Shown: positions 24,696 to 34,714 of the stretch, piece by piece
How the letters are laid out: each line of letters starts with the position of its first letter
How positions within the stretch are numbered: the first letter of the stretch is position 1
Assembly: GCA_003254885.1 (NCBI GenBank)
Contig: QANT01002292.1
Span: forward strand, 1 to 64,000
Length of the DNA stretch: 64,000 nucleotides
Source: Purshia tridentata
Taxonomy: Eukaryota; Streptophyta; Magnoliopsida; Rosales; Rosaceae
Direction: 5' to 3'
Made by a program: the position numbers and the translations under genes
The notes under the pieces: generated by a model
The model's input: the letters and a program-made list of their open reading frames with translations, nothing else
Database searches by the model: none
Told to the model about the DNA's origin: nothing

Positions 24696-25264
24696 ACGTC
24701 CATCTCCACCTCTGTTAATCTACTCCATTCCGTCAATATACCCAAACCGTTGCAGTTAACTTCCACTCTCAACTCATTACCTCCTCTAACTTTAGTAACC
24801 TCCCATTATTCCAGTTAACTTCCAAAGCAAACCGTAGCTTGTGTGAGCTTACGAACACTGTATACGAACCAGAGAGACGAGACAGAGAGACAGCAGCGAT
24901 GAGGAAGACCGACGTTGACATCAGAGCCGAGTGTCCATGACGTTCCCCGCATCCCGTGCGCCAGAGGTCCATCGCCAGCTGAAGGCCGCCATACCCAAAC
25001 GTGGTTCTGCTGATTTTTGGCGGGAAGGTCAGTTTTTTGAACTTAATATATGTTGTTGTTGCATTTGAGTTCGAGTTTTGGGTTGGGAGAGTGGATGTTT
25101 TGTGAAGAGTTCACTAGGACTCTCATGGTGAGCTGGAAGCATCGAAAGCAAGAAAAACAGGGATTAATGCAATATGCAGAAGGGTAAAGGGTCTTGTCTT
25201 TTTGGTGGTGATCATTGTTGGGTTTTTATATTTGGATATGATTTGTCAAAATAGCATATGAGAA
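24696..25264. other. Outer left arm of the MULE, non-coding
   Basis: A GC-richer, 5'-leader-like stretch upstream of the left ULP-like gene. No ORF supported. Confidence 0.4.
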
Positions 25265-25412
25265 TTGATCTGGGTTTGTGGTTTTTGACCCAGCCCCCCT
25301 TAGGTTGTATTCAAGTTTCACTTGAGGATTGTAATGGCCTCTCTCACTCTCGGTTTGTGGGTGGGTAGGCTACTGTGTTTGGGCCTTTGGCCTTCCTGTT
25401 TACCAAAAAAAA
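25265..25412 (+). mobile_element. 5'-truncated LINE (or SINE) tail with poly-A and 14-bp TSD
   Basis: A 148-bp insert ends in a run of A after GCCTTCCTGTTTACC. It is flanked by perfect 14-bp duplications ATAGCATATGAGAA at 25251-25264 and 25413-25426. Target-primed reverse transcription leaves exactly this structure. The GGGCCTTTGGCCTTCCTGTT text resembles plant LINE 3' ends; a SINE cannot be excluded because no pol III boxes were sought successfully. Confidence 0.85.
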
Positions 25413-25708
25413 ATAGCATATGAGAAGGAAAATCGTACAAATGTGCAATTACGGTTAATGTAGAATCCGGTTTATCTTTTAGTTTATAATACAGGATTTG
25501 AAAGATGAAGAAAGCTAAAACAATTGTGTTGTGAGGAAATTTCCAAATAATCCAATTCTGTCATCTCTCTTGAAGCTGTAGTTCATGTAGTTCTGTTGTT
25601 GGCTTTCGGAACTGTCCTAGTTGTCTCACAGTCATTGACATGATCACATTTGAGGGCATGAGATGCACTTATGCTGACTATTAATGTGCTAGCAAGCTAT
25701 GGAATTCT

Positions 25709-25800
25709 GTGTCCACATATTGTCCCCTCTCTGTGTACACATTGTTCATTCCCTGTCAACACAGTCTACCCATTGTCCACCCATTGTCTGCACCATGTCT
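25709..25800 (+). repeat. TGTCCAC array upstream of the left ULP-like gene
   Basis: Degenerate units of 11-12 bp (TGTCCACATAT, TGTCCACCCAT, TGTCTGCACCA) lie just before the gene start. The partner gene has a longer array at the same relative place (52245-52410). Confidence 0.75.
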
Positions 25801-26116
25801 GCAATTTAATGTTTGTCCACATCTTTTCAGGAATATGTCAGGTGGTTTGAAGTACGAGCTGAAGTGCAAGTGCCCTCCACACTCAGCCCGGATTAATTGC
25901 CGGTCGCTGCTCATTGAGAGCTTGAGAACCCTAAGGGCCAAGTTCACAGACGATGAAATGGCCAGATTCTGGGGCAGCCCTTTTGGGCACTTCCTTGATG
26001 CCGAGGACCAGCTACGATTCAGTGCACTACTTCTGCATCGGCTGCTGCTTCGGTGGGCACAATGTGAAGATGACAGGGGCGTGGCATGGTGTTTATGCTG
26101 TCGAAGCAGCAACTTA

Positions 26117-26538
26117 TGAGGTTCGGGAAGAGGGAGTTTGCCGTTATAACCGGGCTGCGTTTTGGTGGGGAACCAGAAATACACTTCAATGAGTACGATG
26201 GAGTAGAAGCGATGGACAACTCTTCCCAGCTGAAGTTGAGGTATTTTCCCCAAAAAAAGAGCGTCAGCCGTAATGAATTGGAGCTGAAGTACGTGTGAGG
26301 ACAGCGAGGACAGATTTCGGCTGGTTTGAGGTTCGGGAAGAGGGAGTTTGCCCTTATAACTGGGCTGCGTTTTGGTGGGGAACCAGAAATACAGTTCAAC
26401 GAGTACGATGGAGTGGAAGTGATGGACAACTCTTCCTGGCTGAAGTTGATGTATTTTCCCCAAAAAAAAAGTCAGCCGTAATGAATTGGAGCTGAAGTTT
26501 AATACGTGTGAGGATAGCGAGGACAGATTTCGGCTGGG
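26117..26538 (+). repeat. 210-bp tandem duplication inside the DUF1985 exon
   Basis: GAGGTTCGGGAAGAGGGAGTTTGCC-like text starts at 26119 and again at 26329 (shown in pieces: GGTTCGGGAAG, GGGAGTTTGCC). The period of 210 bp equals 70 codons. The partner gene has only one unit, so the duplication arose in this copy. Confidence 0.92.
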
Positions 26539-27544
26539 CCTCCTATATTTTTTATATTTTGTCCTCTTGGGAAGACAAAAGAGCAACAAGATTGAGCTCC
26601 AGTTCCTAAAGGTCACAGAGAACCTGGAGGAGTTTTATAATTTTCCTTGGGACACCGTGTCATATGCTGAGATGATGGACTCATTTCGTGATTTGAATCT
26701 CCAAACACGGTTTGAGAAGGCTATGAAGGAAGGGAAATCGTCATCAGAGTATGAACTCACAGGCTTCCCGTTTGCCCTCCAGGTAGCTATTTTTTAATTT
26801 TTTTTTGATCGTTGTGTGACCATGTCGGATTCCAACAATTCTGAAAATGCTTTCACCCATTGTTGTTTTAACTCCTAGGTTTGGGTGTATGAAACTTTTC
26901 CCAACTTCTTGTCTGCGGCTGCTGTGGTAAGGGTTGAACCGGATGTGGTCCCCCGCATATTGCGGTGGCGGAACTCTGGAGGCTTGACCATGAGGGATTT
27001 AACAAAAAGGTTGCTGGTATTTGATGAGGTTAGCTATTGCACACTTCTCTCATTCATTCAATATTTGAATTAAAATTAGGGTTTACGGTCCTGTGGTCAA
27101 TGAAGCGTTGAAAAACTTGTTCAAATTAATTCATTTAGTTTATTGAATTAATACAGAAGACACATAAATCAATTTCAAAGTTTAGAATTTCGAGACTAGG
27201 CATATCTTTTATTTAAATTAGTATCTTGAAATGTGCAGTAAGATTTGGACGTGTGACTGATCGAGCCCTCGCCAACTGAGAAGGTTGCAGCGTACTGGGA
27301 TGAGAGATCGTATGAGGCTGAGAATGAAGAGCAAGGGTGTCGTGCCAAAAACAACTCAGAAGTAGGCGGCACGTCTTCCTCCCTCCATACTGCTCAACCC
27401 ACCCCCCCTCACCAGCCGCGAGACCCCTCAATGGTAAACCACCTTTTCCATAATACACCTGCTTTTCAGACTCCCTGTCTCATCACGGGAATTTTGGTAA
27501 TGGCAATCTATGTTCAACGTGAGCATTAACAATGTTTTAACACT

Positions 27545-27665
27545 TCCTGTTTACAAGGCCTGTACAAATAGTGTACAGAAAGCCGACAAATGATGGACAC
27601 CTTATTCTTATTGAAGGACTATACTGTCCTTTGGTTGTCCACAACCTGTCCGCTGTCTATACACC
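27545..27665. repeat. Foldback element in an intron of the left ULP-like gene
   Basis: AAGGCCTGTACAAATAGTGTACAG on the left (as AAGGCCTGTACAAAT and AGTGTACAG) and GTCCACAACCTGTCCGC with ACACCAT on the right form arms around a central GGACTATACTGTCC. The same module sits inside the MITEs at 38314 and 40742. Confidence 0.7.
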
Positions 27666-29220
27666 ATATGTAATTTGTGTTTTAACTTTATTGTTTATTC
27701 TTTGAGCTGACCCTTAGGGTAAATGTCTTTCTCAAGCAGAGATGATGCATGCTACGGCGCAGAGGTTTGAAAGAGACCTTGCCCAACTCAGGAATGACCT
27801 GGTGAAAGAGACAAGGGCCATTGTTAAGGCCAAAATGGAGAAGGCCACCAAGTTAGTAGTGGAGGTCAAGCGCATGTTGGCACCATCAACCATGCAGCAG
27901 GATGTTGAGGGATGTAGTCTCATTGGCGGTTCCTCATTCCAGCCCTCGCCTGAGAGGAATGAAGATCTTCCCCCCTCCCCCCCCNGGGTTTGAAAACCTT
28001 GCATCCCCCAACTTGGCAGCAGTTGGGGACAGCGTTGGTAGGCCCTCCACTGGTAATAAGAAGTCAGAGGGGGAGGATCATAAGGGGGACGATCAAGGTG
28101 TGACTGTTGAATAGAGCAGTGATCCCATAGTCGAGTGTTCGAACGTAGCGACATCATTTGGGGCCAGTCCTTAATGTTCAAGCAACTATGGCCATTGTGG
28201 ACAGTGACCAAGTTGCTTTGGCAAACCAGCCGCTGCACACACAAACTCATGCAGTGGCTGCCTCTCCATCTACATATAGGCCCGACAATTACGTGAACCT
28301 TTATTAGCACATGTGCAAGCTGGTCGCGAAGTGGAAAGATGATCCTCTAGCTTCCACTGACCAGGGCAACAAAAAGGGCGGTGTAGAAGCCGTTGATAGT
28401 GTGGACATCATTCTGCCCTCAGACTTCATTGCTAGAAAGGGTGGTGAGAGCATGGCTGTTGCTGAGGGTCGAGGCCGAAGGTATAAGAGGCGAGGTACCA
28501 GATTTAAACCGATTTTAATTGATCCACTGGTGAAGAAGCAGAAGAAACAACAAGAGGCGTCAACTTTGATCCTCTTGGTCAGTACCCGGGCCCGATCATG
28601 AACGACCTTCTCAGCTACCTTCAACATTGGGATGAAAACCCCAGGTATGTGTGTTGTCAAATCCTTTCCTCATGTCAAGTAAGGTTGCATATGTATGTTT
28701 ATATAGTGCCTGGTTGTTGTTTGTTGCAGCGAGACATTGTTCGTTGGGAATTGTCTCCAAGCTGACCGCAGGTTCATGCATCAGCTCCTAACACCTGCAT
28801 GCTGGCTTGGCACTGATGTAAGTTGACATTAATGTTCTATGCGCACCAAAACCAAACTAACACCCTACCGCTGATTATGCTACTGTTCTAACCCTTTTTT
28901 GTTCCATGGCAACACAGCATATTGACACAGCTCTCTGGCTACTTCGGAAGCGGCAGGCGGAGCACCCTGAGACCTTTGGAACAAGGTGGACAACTGTTGA
29001 CTGTTGTTTTTCGATACGTGTATGTTGTTGTTGACTGTGGTCCTCGAAGATGGTGTTATGTTCTTTCTAGGCTGCATATTCAAGTTGTATCTAGATATTG
29101 TCTTTGCGTTGTCCATGTTGTGTCTGCATGCTGGCCATCTAGTTGTTATAGTTTTTTATTTACTGGTTGAGCACTCACTCTCATGTCTGACTATATTTCC
29201 TGACCACCTACTAAATTTGC

Positions 29221-29845
29221 AGTTCCTTGTCCGATCGACACAAGCTGCCATCACAAATCACAGAACAAGGTCCGCGAAGACAAAAATATCAATTCCAATT
29301 AGGGTGTTGACCTTTGTCACAGGCACGAACCCCTATTATGGCAAAGCATGGACTGAGGTTGACAAGGTGTTCTGTCCACTAAATGTCGAAGACAGACATT
29401 GGGTAGCTGTGGTCATTGACCTTGTGGCTCTCAAGCTCTGTGTCTACGATTCATATGTGGACCTCCATGCAGATAAGAAGATATTTGATGCCCTTCAACC
29501 TATGAGTACGTTGCTACCGGCCATTCTCAAGGATGCACTGTTCTATGATGCCCGGCCCGAGTTGGGGTGTGATGGGCAGGCGTGGCCAATTGAACGAATG
29601 CCCGGTGTGCCACAACAGACCAATGGGTGAGCATTTTTTGTTTGTTTTGTGTATCATTTTGCTGATGTGCATAACATATGTTGATGCATTCTCATGGTTT
29701 CCGGTTTTGAATATCTCTCTAATATTTCCCCTTTGGTCTTATATAGGGGTGACTGTGGAGTGTTTGTGTTGAAGTTTATTGAGTTGTTATATGTGGGACA
29801 CTCTGTTGACTGCTGCACACAGGACAAGATATGTTGGTTTTGAGT
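29221..29845 (+). other. C48 (Ulp1-like) catalytic exons of the left gene
   Basis: Exon 29221-29627 ends CAATGG/GTGAGC and the next begins ATATAG/GGGTGACTG. Together they supply the His, Asp, Gln and Cys positions of the family. The plus-strand reading before 29221 is intron sequence that happens to stay open, and should not be taken as protein. Confidence 0.85.
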
Positions 29846-30419
29846 CTGATTAGCTGCGGACATGTATGTACGCGAGGCCATCATGTAGCTTGACCCAGTG
29901 TAGTGGTGATGTTGTGATTATAGGGTGTATTAGCAGTTCAGTAATTCACTAATTTTTAGATACCATGTAATTCACTAAACCGTCAAGTTGATGACATGTA
30001 ATTAGCTACACCGACCTTCTTTGGAATCCATGTTATTCAATCATGGTTGAAGTTGGGGAGCCAAAATCATGTCCAACCACAACCATGGTTTTATTCGTCG
30101 GTCATTTTTATGTTTGTGAATGGGAACATATTAGCTTCACACAGAAGGTAGGAAAAATGTTAATAATAATTTAGGCCAATATAATAGTCGGGATTATCCT
30201 GGCAGCTCTTTTTCGGCTAATTGGAAAGTTTGCGAATGCGAACAAAAAAAGGACAAAGTCGGGACACCAACTTGATAGGTGATGTGTTGCAATATTGTGT
30301 TCACTCGTTGTTTGCCTGTTGTCATCTCTTAAGTCCTTATCTGCAGACTTTATAATTTGCATACAAAGCGTCGCCCAGACAACCACATGTATACAATACT
30401 ATAGTGTTGAGGTCACCAA

Positions 30420-30600
30420 AAACCCCAATGCCTGAAGCCCACCCGAAGCCAGCCCAACCAATTGGGCCTCAACCCCCGATTAGGCCCACAAGTTTCTTGG
30501 GTGGGCCTACAGCCATCCCCTTGAAATCCACAGGTTGCCTGAAGCCTGGACCGCGTTGGCCTATATGAAGCTTGGTGCATAGCCCGAAAGATGGGCCAAA
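30420..30600. repeat. GGCCC/GCCCGAAG-rich piece, hAT-MITE-like
   Basis: Repeated GAAGCCCACC, TTGGGCC, AGGCCCAC and GTGGGCC motifs give a self-complementary GC-rich patch in AT-rich DNA. Such patches are common near the ends of non-autonomous plant hAT elements. Ends not resolved. Confidence 0.4.
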
Positions 30601-30624
30601 TTATGGTACAATTTTAATTCCTAT

Positions 30625-30895
30625 ACCAACTTATATAATTATATACGGTCTTTCTTTAGAGAGGATGTCTACAAATTTTAAAGTTTGTGGAAGCAGACAA
30701 AAAGTAGACAATAGACGGACAATGTGTGGATACAAAATTGCAAAACTTACTGCTAACAGATCAGAACTTGTTGCAAACACAACATTTGTGTCCACACGTT
30801 GTCTGTACTTTGTCGACCCTTTGTCCGCGTCTGCAAAATAAAAAAAATGCTTTCATCCTCACCTGAGAAAATCCCTAATTATATAACTAAATATT
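30625..30895. repeat. TGGACA foldback element 1
   Basis: Left arm AGAGGATGTCTAC...GTGGAAGCAGACAAAAAGTAGACAATAG (in pieces) pairs with the right arm ending CATCCTCACCTGAGAAAATCCC. The centre is near AACTTGTTGCAAAC. GGACA/TGTCC units sit on both arms. Confidence 0.7.
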
Positions 30896-30929
30896 ATAAG
30901 AAATTATATGGTTATATATTAATTATATA

Positions 30930-31195
30930 CAACTTATCAGTCCGCTAGAGATGATGGCCGCAAATATGAAAGTCTTTGAACGTGGACAATAGGTGGACAG
31001 TAGGCGGATAATAGCCGGACAATATCGAACAATATATGGATATAATATTTCAAAACATCATAATTTTTGGCAATGTCTCAACACGTTGTCCTGCCTCCAT
31101 CCAANCCTCCGTCCAACTTTTGTCTGCCTTCTGCGCGCTTGCTCAAACTTGAAAATTTGCAAACATTCGCACCTGAGAAAATCCCTATAACTTGT
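30930..31195. repeat. TGGACA foldback element 2, with clear 12-bp period
   Basis: GTGGACAATAGG, TGGACAGTAGGC, GGATAATAGCCG and GACAATATCGAA follow each other at a 12-bp period near 30985. The right arm ends GCACCTGAGAAAATCCC. Contains the single N at 31105. Confidence 0.7.
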
Positions 31196-31209
31196 AGTCT
31201 TATAATTTT

Positions 31210-31430
31210 ATATTGGAATTTCTCAGGTGAGGATGACCGCACCTTTTTAAAGTTCGCGGACACCGACCGCAGGTAGACAATAGGTGGACACTGGGCACAT
31301 ACAGATGTGTTCGCAATTATGATTTGTTAAAGCAAGTTATGCAATTTTATATCCACCTAGTGTCTGCTTATTGTCCACTTTCTGTCTGCGTTTGCAAACT
31401 TTTAAATTTGCTGGCCTTCTCTCAAAGAAT
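31210..31430. repeat. TGGACA foldback element 3
   Basis: Left arm TTTCTCAGGTGAGGATGACCGCAC, split as TTTCTCAGGTGAGG and ATGACCGCAC, then TTAAAGTTCGCGGAC and TAGACAATAGGTGGACAC. The right arm holds TTATTGTCCACTTTCTG and GTTTGCAAACTTT. Confidence 0.7.
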
Positions 31431-31477
31431 GACTGATTATGAATTTGTATACATCAAAATTATAACATACTTACATG

Positions 31478-31648
31478 TTTTCTCATGTGATGATGACTAC
31501 ATTTTTTTTGGCGACTGTGATAGGGTGTGGACACGGATTATGTTTTGCAACAATTGTTGTATTATTCATTCATTATCCAACTATTGTCTACCTATTGTCT
31601 TTTTCCACACTTTTTCTCTAATTTGCGGGCATCCACCCCAAAGGACTA
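31478..31648. repeat. TGGACA foldback element 4, diverged
   Basis: TTCTCATGTGATGATGAC on the left; CTATTGTCTACCTATTGTC and GCGGGCATCCACC on the right. It is the most decayed of the group. Confidence 0.55.
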
Positions 31649-31949
31649 ATAAGTTATCAACTTCATAAGTTATAATTTATATGTATTATGTAATCTACCA
31701 ATCAAATAATCAATTACCCAATTGAAAGTTTGACACTCAATTACTCTTCAATTAGTCAATTACTCAATTGAACATTGAAGCCTTCATCGCATCCATTAAA
31801 ACCCCAACTATACCAAAATTAGTCAGTACCCCAATTGCCCAACCCCAATGCCCCACACTCCAATTGCCCAATCTCCCAATATCCGAAACCCCAATCTTCC
31901 AATTGTTAGGGGTTTAGGCCCTTCTGTAAACATTATACACTAAATGGAT

Positions 31950-32165
31950 TTTGTCAGGTGAGGATGATTGCACTTTTTAAAGTTTACATAGGCGGATAGA
32001 AAGTGGACAACAAGTGGACAATGTGTGCATACAAAATTGCAAACTTGCTGCAACAAATTTGTTGCAAACACATCATCTGTGTCCACACATTGGCCCCTTA
32101 TTGTTCTCCATCTGTCTGCGTCCGCGAACTTTAAAAAGTGCCATCATCCTCTGTAGAGAGGACTG
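31950..32165. repeat. TGGACA foldback element 5, best palindrome
   Basis: GAGGATGATTGCACTTTTTA with AAAGTGGACAACAAGTGGAC on the left mirrors TGTCTGCGTCCGCGAACTTT and AAAAAGTGCCATCATCCTC on the right. The centre is TTGCTGCAACAAATTTGTTG. Confidence 0.8.
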
Positions 32166-32329
32166 ATACACTAAAACTATTATTTTGTGTGTATATATAT
32201 GATCCCCAAATGGATGTGGCCCAATCTGTATGAAGTTGTTAAGTTTGAGGTAAATTAAATATAGACATATTTTTTAGAATCATTTGTATTTGATGTTCAT
32301 GCAATGAATACCAAATACAAATGCCAAAC

Positions 32330-32535
32330 CAGACCAAATTCCCGTTTGGCCCTAACTCTACCCGGGCCAAACGCCTATAAGGCTGAAGCCCGAGGAATAC
32401 ATGGAGTTGTGTATTTAGGCCCGAAGCCAGGCCCGGGCCGACCTCACAATCCTATTCGGTGCTTGTAAATGGATGATTGTGCCTGCAAAATTAGAGTCGA
32501 CCTGGACTAGGCTACTCAGGCTGATTGCCAACCTT
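32330..32535. repeat. GGCCC-rich hAT-like non-autonomous fragment
   Basis: GCCCGAAGCCAGGCCCGGGCC followed by CTACTCAGGCTGATTGCCAA, the kind of tail seen on hAT MITEs. Target duplication not resolved. Confidence 0.4.
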
Positions 32536-33431
32536 AATTGTTGTCGTCCCCATAGAACATATATTAATTGACGCGACCAAATTACTCATAATTGTTGTCG
32601 TCCCCATCACGGGTACGACCCTAATAACGAATGTGTAGATAATTATTGAATATTTATGTTGTTTTGTGTATAACGAGGTGAAGGAGGGACATGCTTCGAA
32701 CAAATAGTAAGTAGAAGTAATTTGGATATTTAGTATGCAGACTAAATATTAAGTCAAATTCATACAACAACAGATATGAAAATTCTGCGTACTCTAATCG
32801 AAATAGGCTACCCAAGGAATTCATGTCGAATGTCGAAGCAATTTTTGGGGTTTCAAAATTAAAAATCGAAAATGTTTTAATTAATTTGCACTTGGGTTGA
32901 AAAATTCCCCCGCTGAACTGGAGTGACTAGAGTCAGTACGACTAAACCCTTGTGCACTTGGGCCTGGTCGTGGTCATCAAACTATTGGTTACATGTTGTC
33001 CGCATGATGGGCACCCGCTGTCGCCAATTATGTGGTGTCCATATCTGCCTGCCATGTGCAACCTCTGTTTGCCAGGTGTTGGGACAAAAGACAGTCACGG
33101 TTACTAATGGAACCAAGGGCACACAAGGGCAACTTCCGTCCACCTTGTTCAATGCTTTGAACTGCCCCTGTTGTCACTGTCAATTACTGTTCCTCCCAAA
33201 TTGAAAGAGGACCCAACCCCAGCAGCGCCAAAGGCTCCCATTCGTGCCAAAACCTCCTTTCCAACTCCAAATACCCTCCCACCGATAGCCTCCCTGTGTA
33301 TTTGTGGGTTATCGTTTCCACTTGACCGCCAATCCAAGGACCCAGTGCGATCTAAGCTCTGAGGCCCACGCATACAAACCCATAAAATGGCAACAACTAC
33401 AACCAGGTGGGCAGTGAAGAAATGCAGGTCC

Positions 33432-33637
33432 TATTGAGCTAATCCAGCTCCCAGGAGCAAATCCAGATCCCATTGAGGAAATCCACCCCCAATTGAGGAA
33501 ATCCAGCTCCCACTGAGGAAATCCAGCTTCCATTGAGGAAATCCACCTCCCACTAAGGAAGTCCAACTCCCACTGAGCAAATCCAGCTCCCACTGGGCAA
33601 ATCCAGCTCCCACTGAATATATCCAGCGTGCACTGTT
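33432..33637. repeat. 20-bp minisatellite, about ten copies
   Basis: Consensus AAATCCAGCTCCCACTGAGG repeats with few changes. Three units equal 20 codons, so every frame stays open by chance and gives spurious repetitive ORFs on the minus strand. Confidence 0.93.
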
Positions 33638-34429
33638 CAATCTACAGTGAGTCACCTCCATTTGCTTAACTATCTGTTTGTTTTTTAATTTTTTTTTTCC
33701 CAGTTAAGATGGGAGCAAGCACACGGAAGTGCTTACGGCTGGTCTATCTTATGTTTTGTTGCAAGGCACCTCAGATGTGCCGCTGCTCACCACTGTGCTT
33801 ATTTGTGGTATAGTCAGTCATAGGCTGGTTTATTTGAGCTTTTGGTGGTAATGCTTGAAATGCAGACATAGCCTGGACAATAAGTACACAGGTTGTCGCC
33901 ACATCAATCCGTCGCGATTACCTTCCGTCTGACTGCTAATTGTCTTTTGTATGTGGAGACAACCTCTGCACCAATTATGTACGTGTTGAGATCAAAATGT
34001 CGAGTGCATTGTTGCCTGTAGTTTCCGTGAAATAATTTTTTTGCCTATCTCAATTGATGCAGCCATTGGATCATGGCAAAAGTTCAACTTACTAATGCAC
34101 CCATAACAACATATGTCGTAGGGAATATATTATGTTTGTTTGGTTTTAATCATTGAATTCCTAGCCACCTTACTCCGTCAATCTACTTGCACATTGATTG
34201 TCCTCATTTCGTATCAATTAGAAGCTGGCTCAAGTTGGCACACCAATGGTCGCTACTTTTTGTATTTTGTACTTGGATATAAACTTTGGGAATTGGATTA
34301 AGGTGCTTCTAACTCTGTACCGCAACTTCTTAGGCCACCCTAGTGGTTGTTAGTGCATGCAAATATTTTGTCCGTGCTAGGTTTGTAAACTTGTTAATAA
34401 TTTGTTGACCTCCTATGCAACAGATGTGC

Positions 34430-34600
34430 CATTCTCAAAATTAGGGGACAGGGACAAAAATGCCGCCACTTGGCAGACTATGTGTGGACACAGTCGTAAC
34501 CACATCAGCAATGCAGTATTTGTCTGCCATGTGTCCATACAGTGTCTGCTGCCTGTCCACACTTTGGGGGCCACCCCAAACTTTAAACAATGTCACATCC
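34430..34600. repeat. TGGACA hairpin upstream of mudrA
   Basis: GGACAGGGACAAA and TATGTGTGGACACAGTC face TTGTCTGCCATGTGTCC and CTGCCTGTCCACACTTTGG. It lies about 120 bp before the mudrA start. Confidence 0.6.
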
Positions 34601-34714
34601 GTGCAAGCAAACATCCCAACGTAACAGTATTACTAAATTTGATGAGTGATTCACTCGATGCGTACCCTGCCCAGAGTTAATTACTAATGTGTGCATTGCA
34701 ATTTGCATTTGCAG

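Larger units (their letters stand above)
25485..29845 (+). repeat. Left arm of a large imperfect inverted repeat (partner 47107-52645)
   Basis: Upstream DNA, exons and several introns match the minus strand of 47107-52645 in the same order. For example, AATCCAAT(T/G)(C/T)TGTCATCTCTCTT and GAGGGCATGAGATGCACTTATG occur in both arms well before the coding start. This colinear non-coding similarity shows duplicated DNA rather than shared protein domains only. The arms differ in length (about 4.4 and 5.5 kb) through insertions. Confidence 0.85.
25830..29845 (+). pseudogene. KAONASHI-type ULP-like gene, left copy (DUF1985 + C48 protease)
   Basis: About eight exons: 25830-26782, 26879-27028, 27239-27433, 27721-28644, 28729-28818, 28917-29020, 29221-29627 and 29748-29845, mostly with GT/AG borders. 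Exons one and two encode DUF1985 (KYELKCKCPPHSARINCRSL, then RFRLGLLYFLYFVLLGRQ and ELTGFPFALQVWVYETFPNF where spliced). Basic linker exons follow. The last two encode the C48 fold with His in DRHWVAVVID, Asp in VYDSYVD, Gln in PQQTNG and Cys in GDCGVF. Such genes are carried by KI/KAONASHI MULEs and resemble SUMO proteases; activity is unproven. This copy is broken: a frame change near 26080, another near 28570, a TAG at 28305-28307 and a 210-bp tandem duplication. An N lies at 27985. Partner copy at 47107-52225 is better kept. Confidence 0.85.
29846..34714. other. MULE interior, non-coding, rich in foldback elements
   Basis: No gene supported. The stretch is mostly AT-rich and contains at least five related foldback repeats between 30625 and 32165, two GGCCC-rich hAT-like pieces and a 20-bp minisatellite. 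A further TGGACA hairpin lies near 34450. One N lies at 31105. Confidence 0.6.

Noticed and set aside
25756-26616. 286-codon minus-strand frame
   Set aside because: It is a shadow of the DUF1985 exon, which has family motifs and a paralogue on the correct strand.
29004-29220. Hydrophobic N-terminal extension before the Ulp1 domain
   Set aside because: This is intron sequence; an AG acceptor at 29220 starts the exon and the partner gene has no such extension.
33432-33637. Possible CRISPR array
   Set aside because: Directly adjoining 20-bp repeats with no spacers in plant DNA; it is a minisatellite.
33309-33661. Repetitive Trp/Phe-rich frames on the minus strand
   Set aside because: Produced by the 20-bp minisatellite; all frames stay open because 60 bp is a multiple of three.
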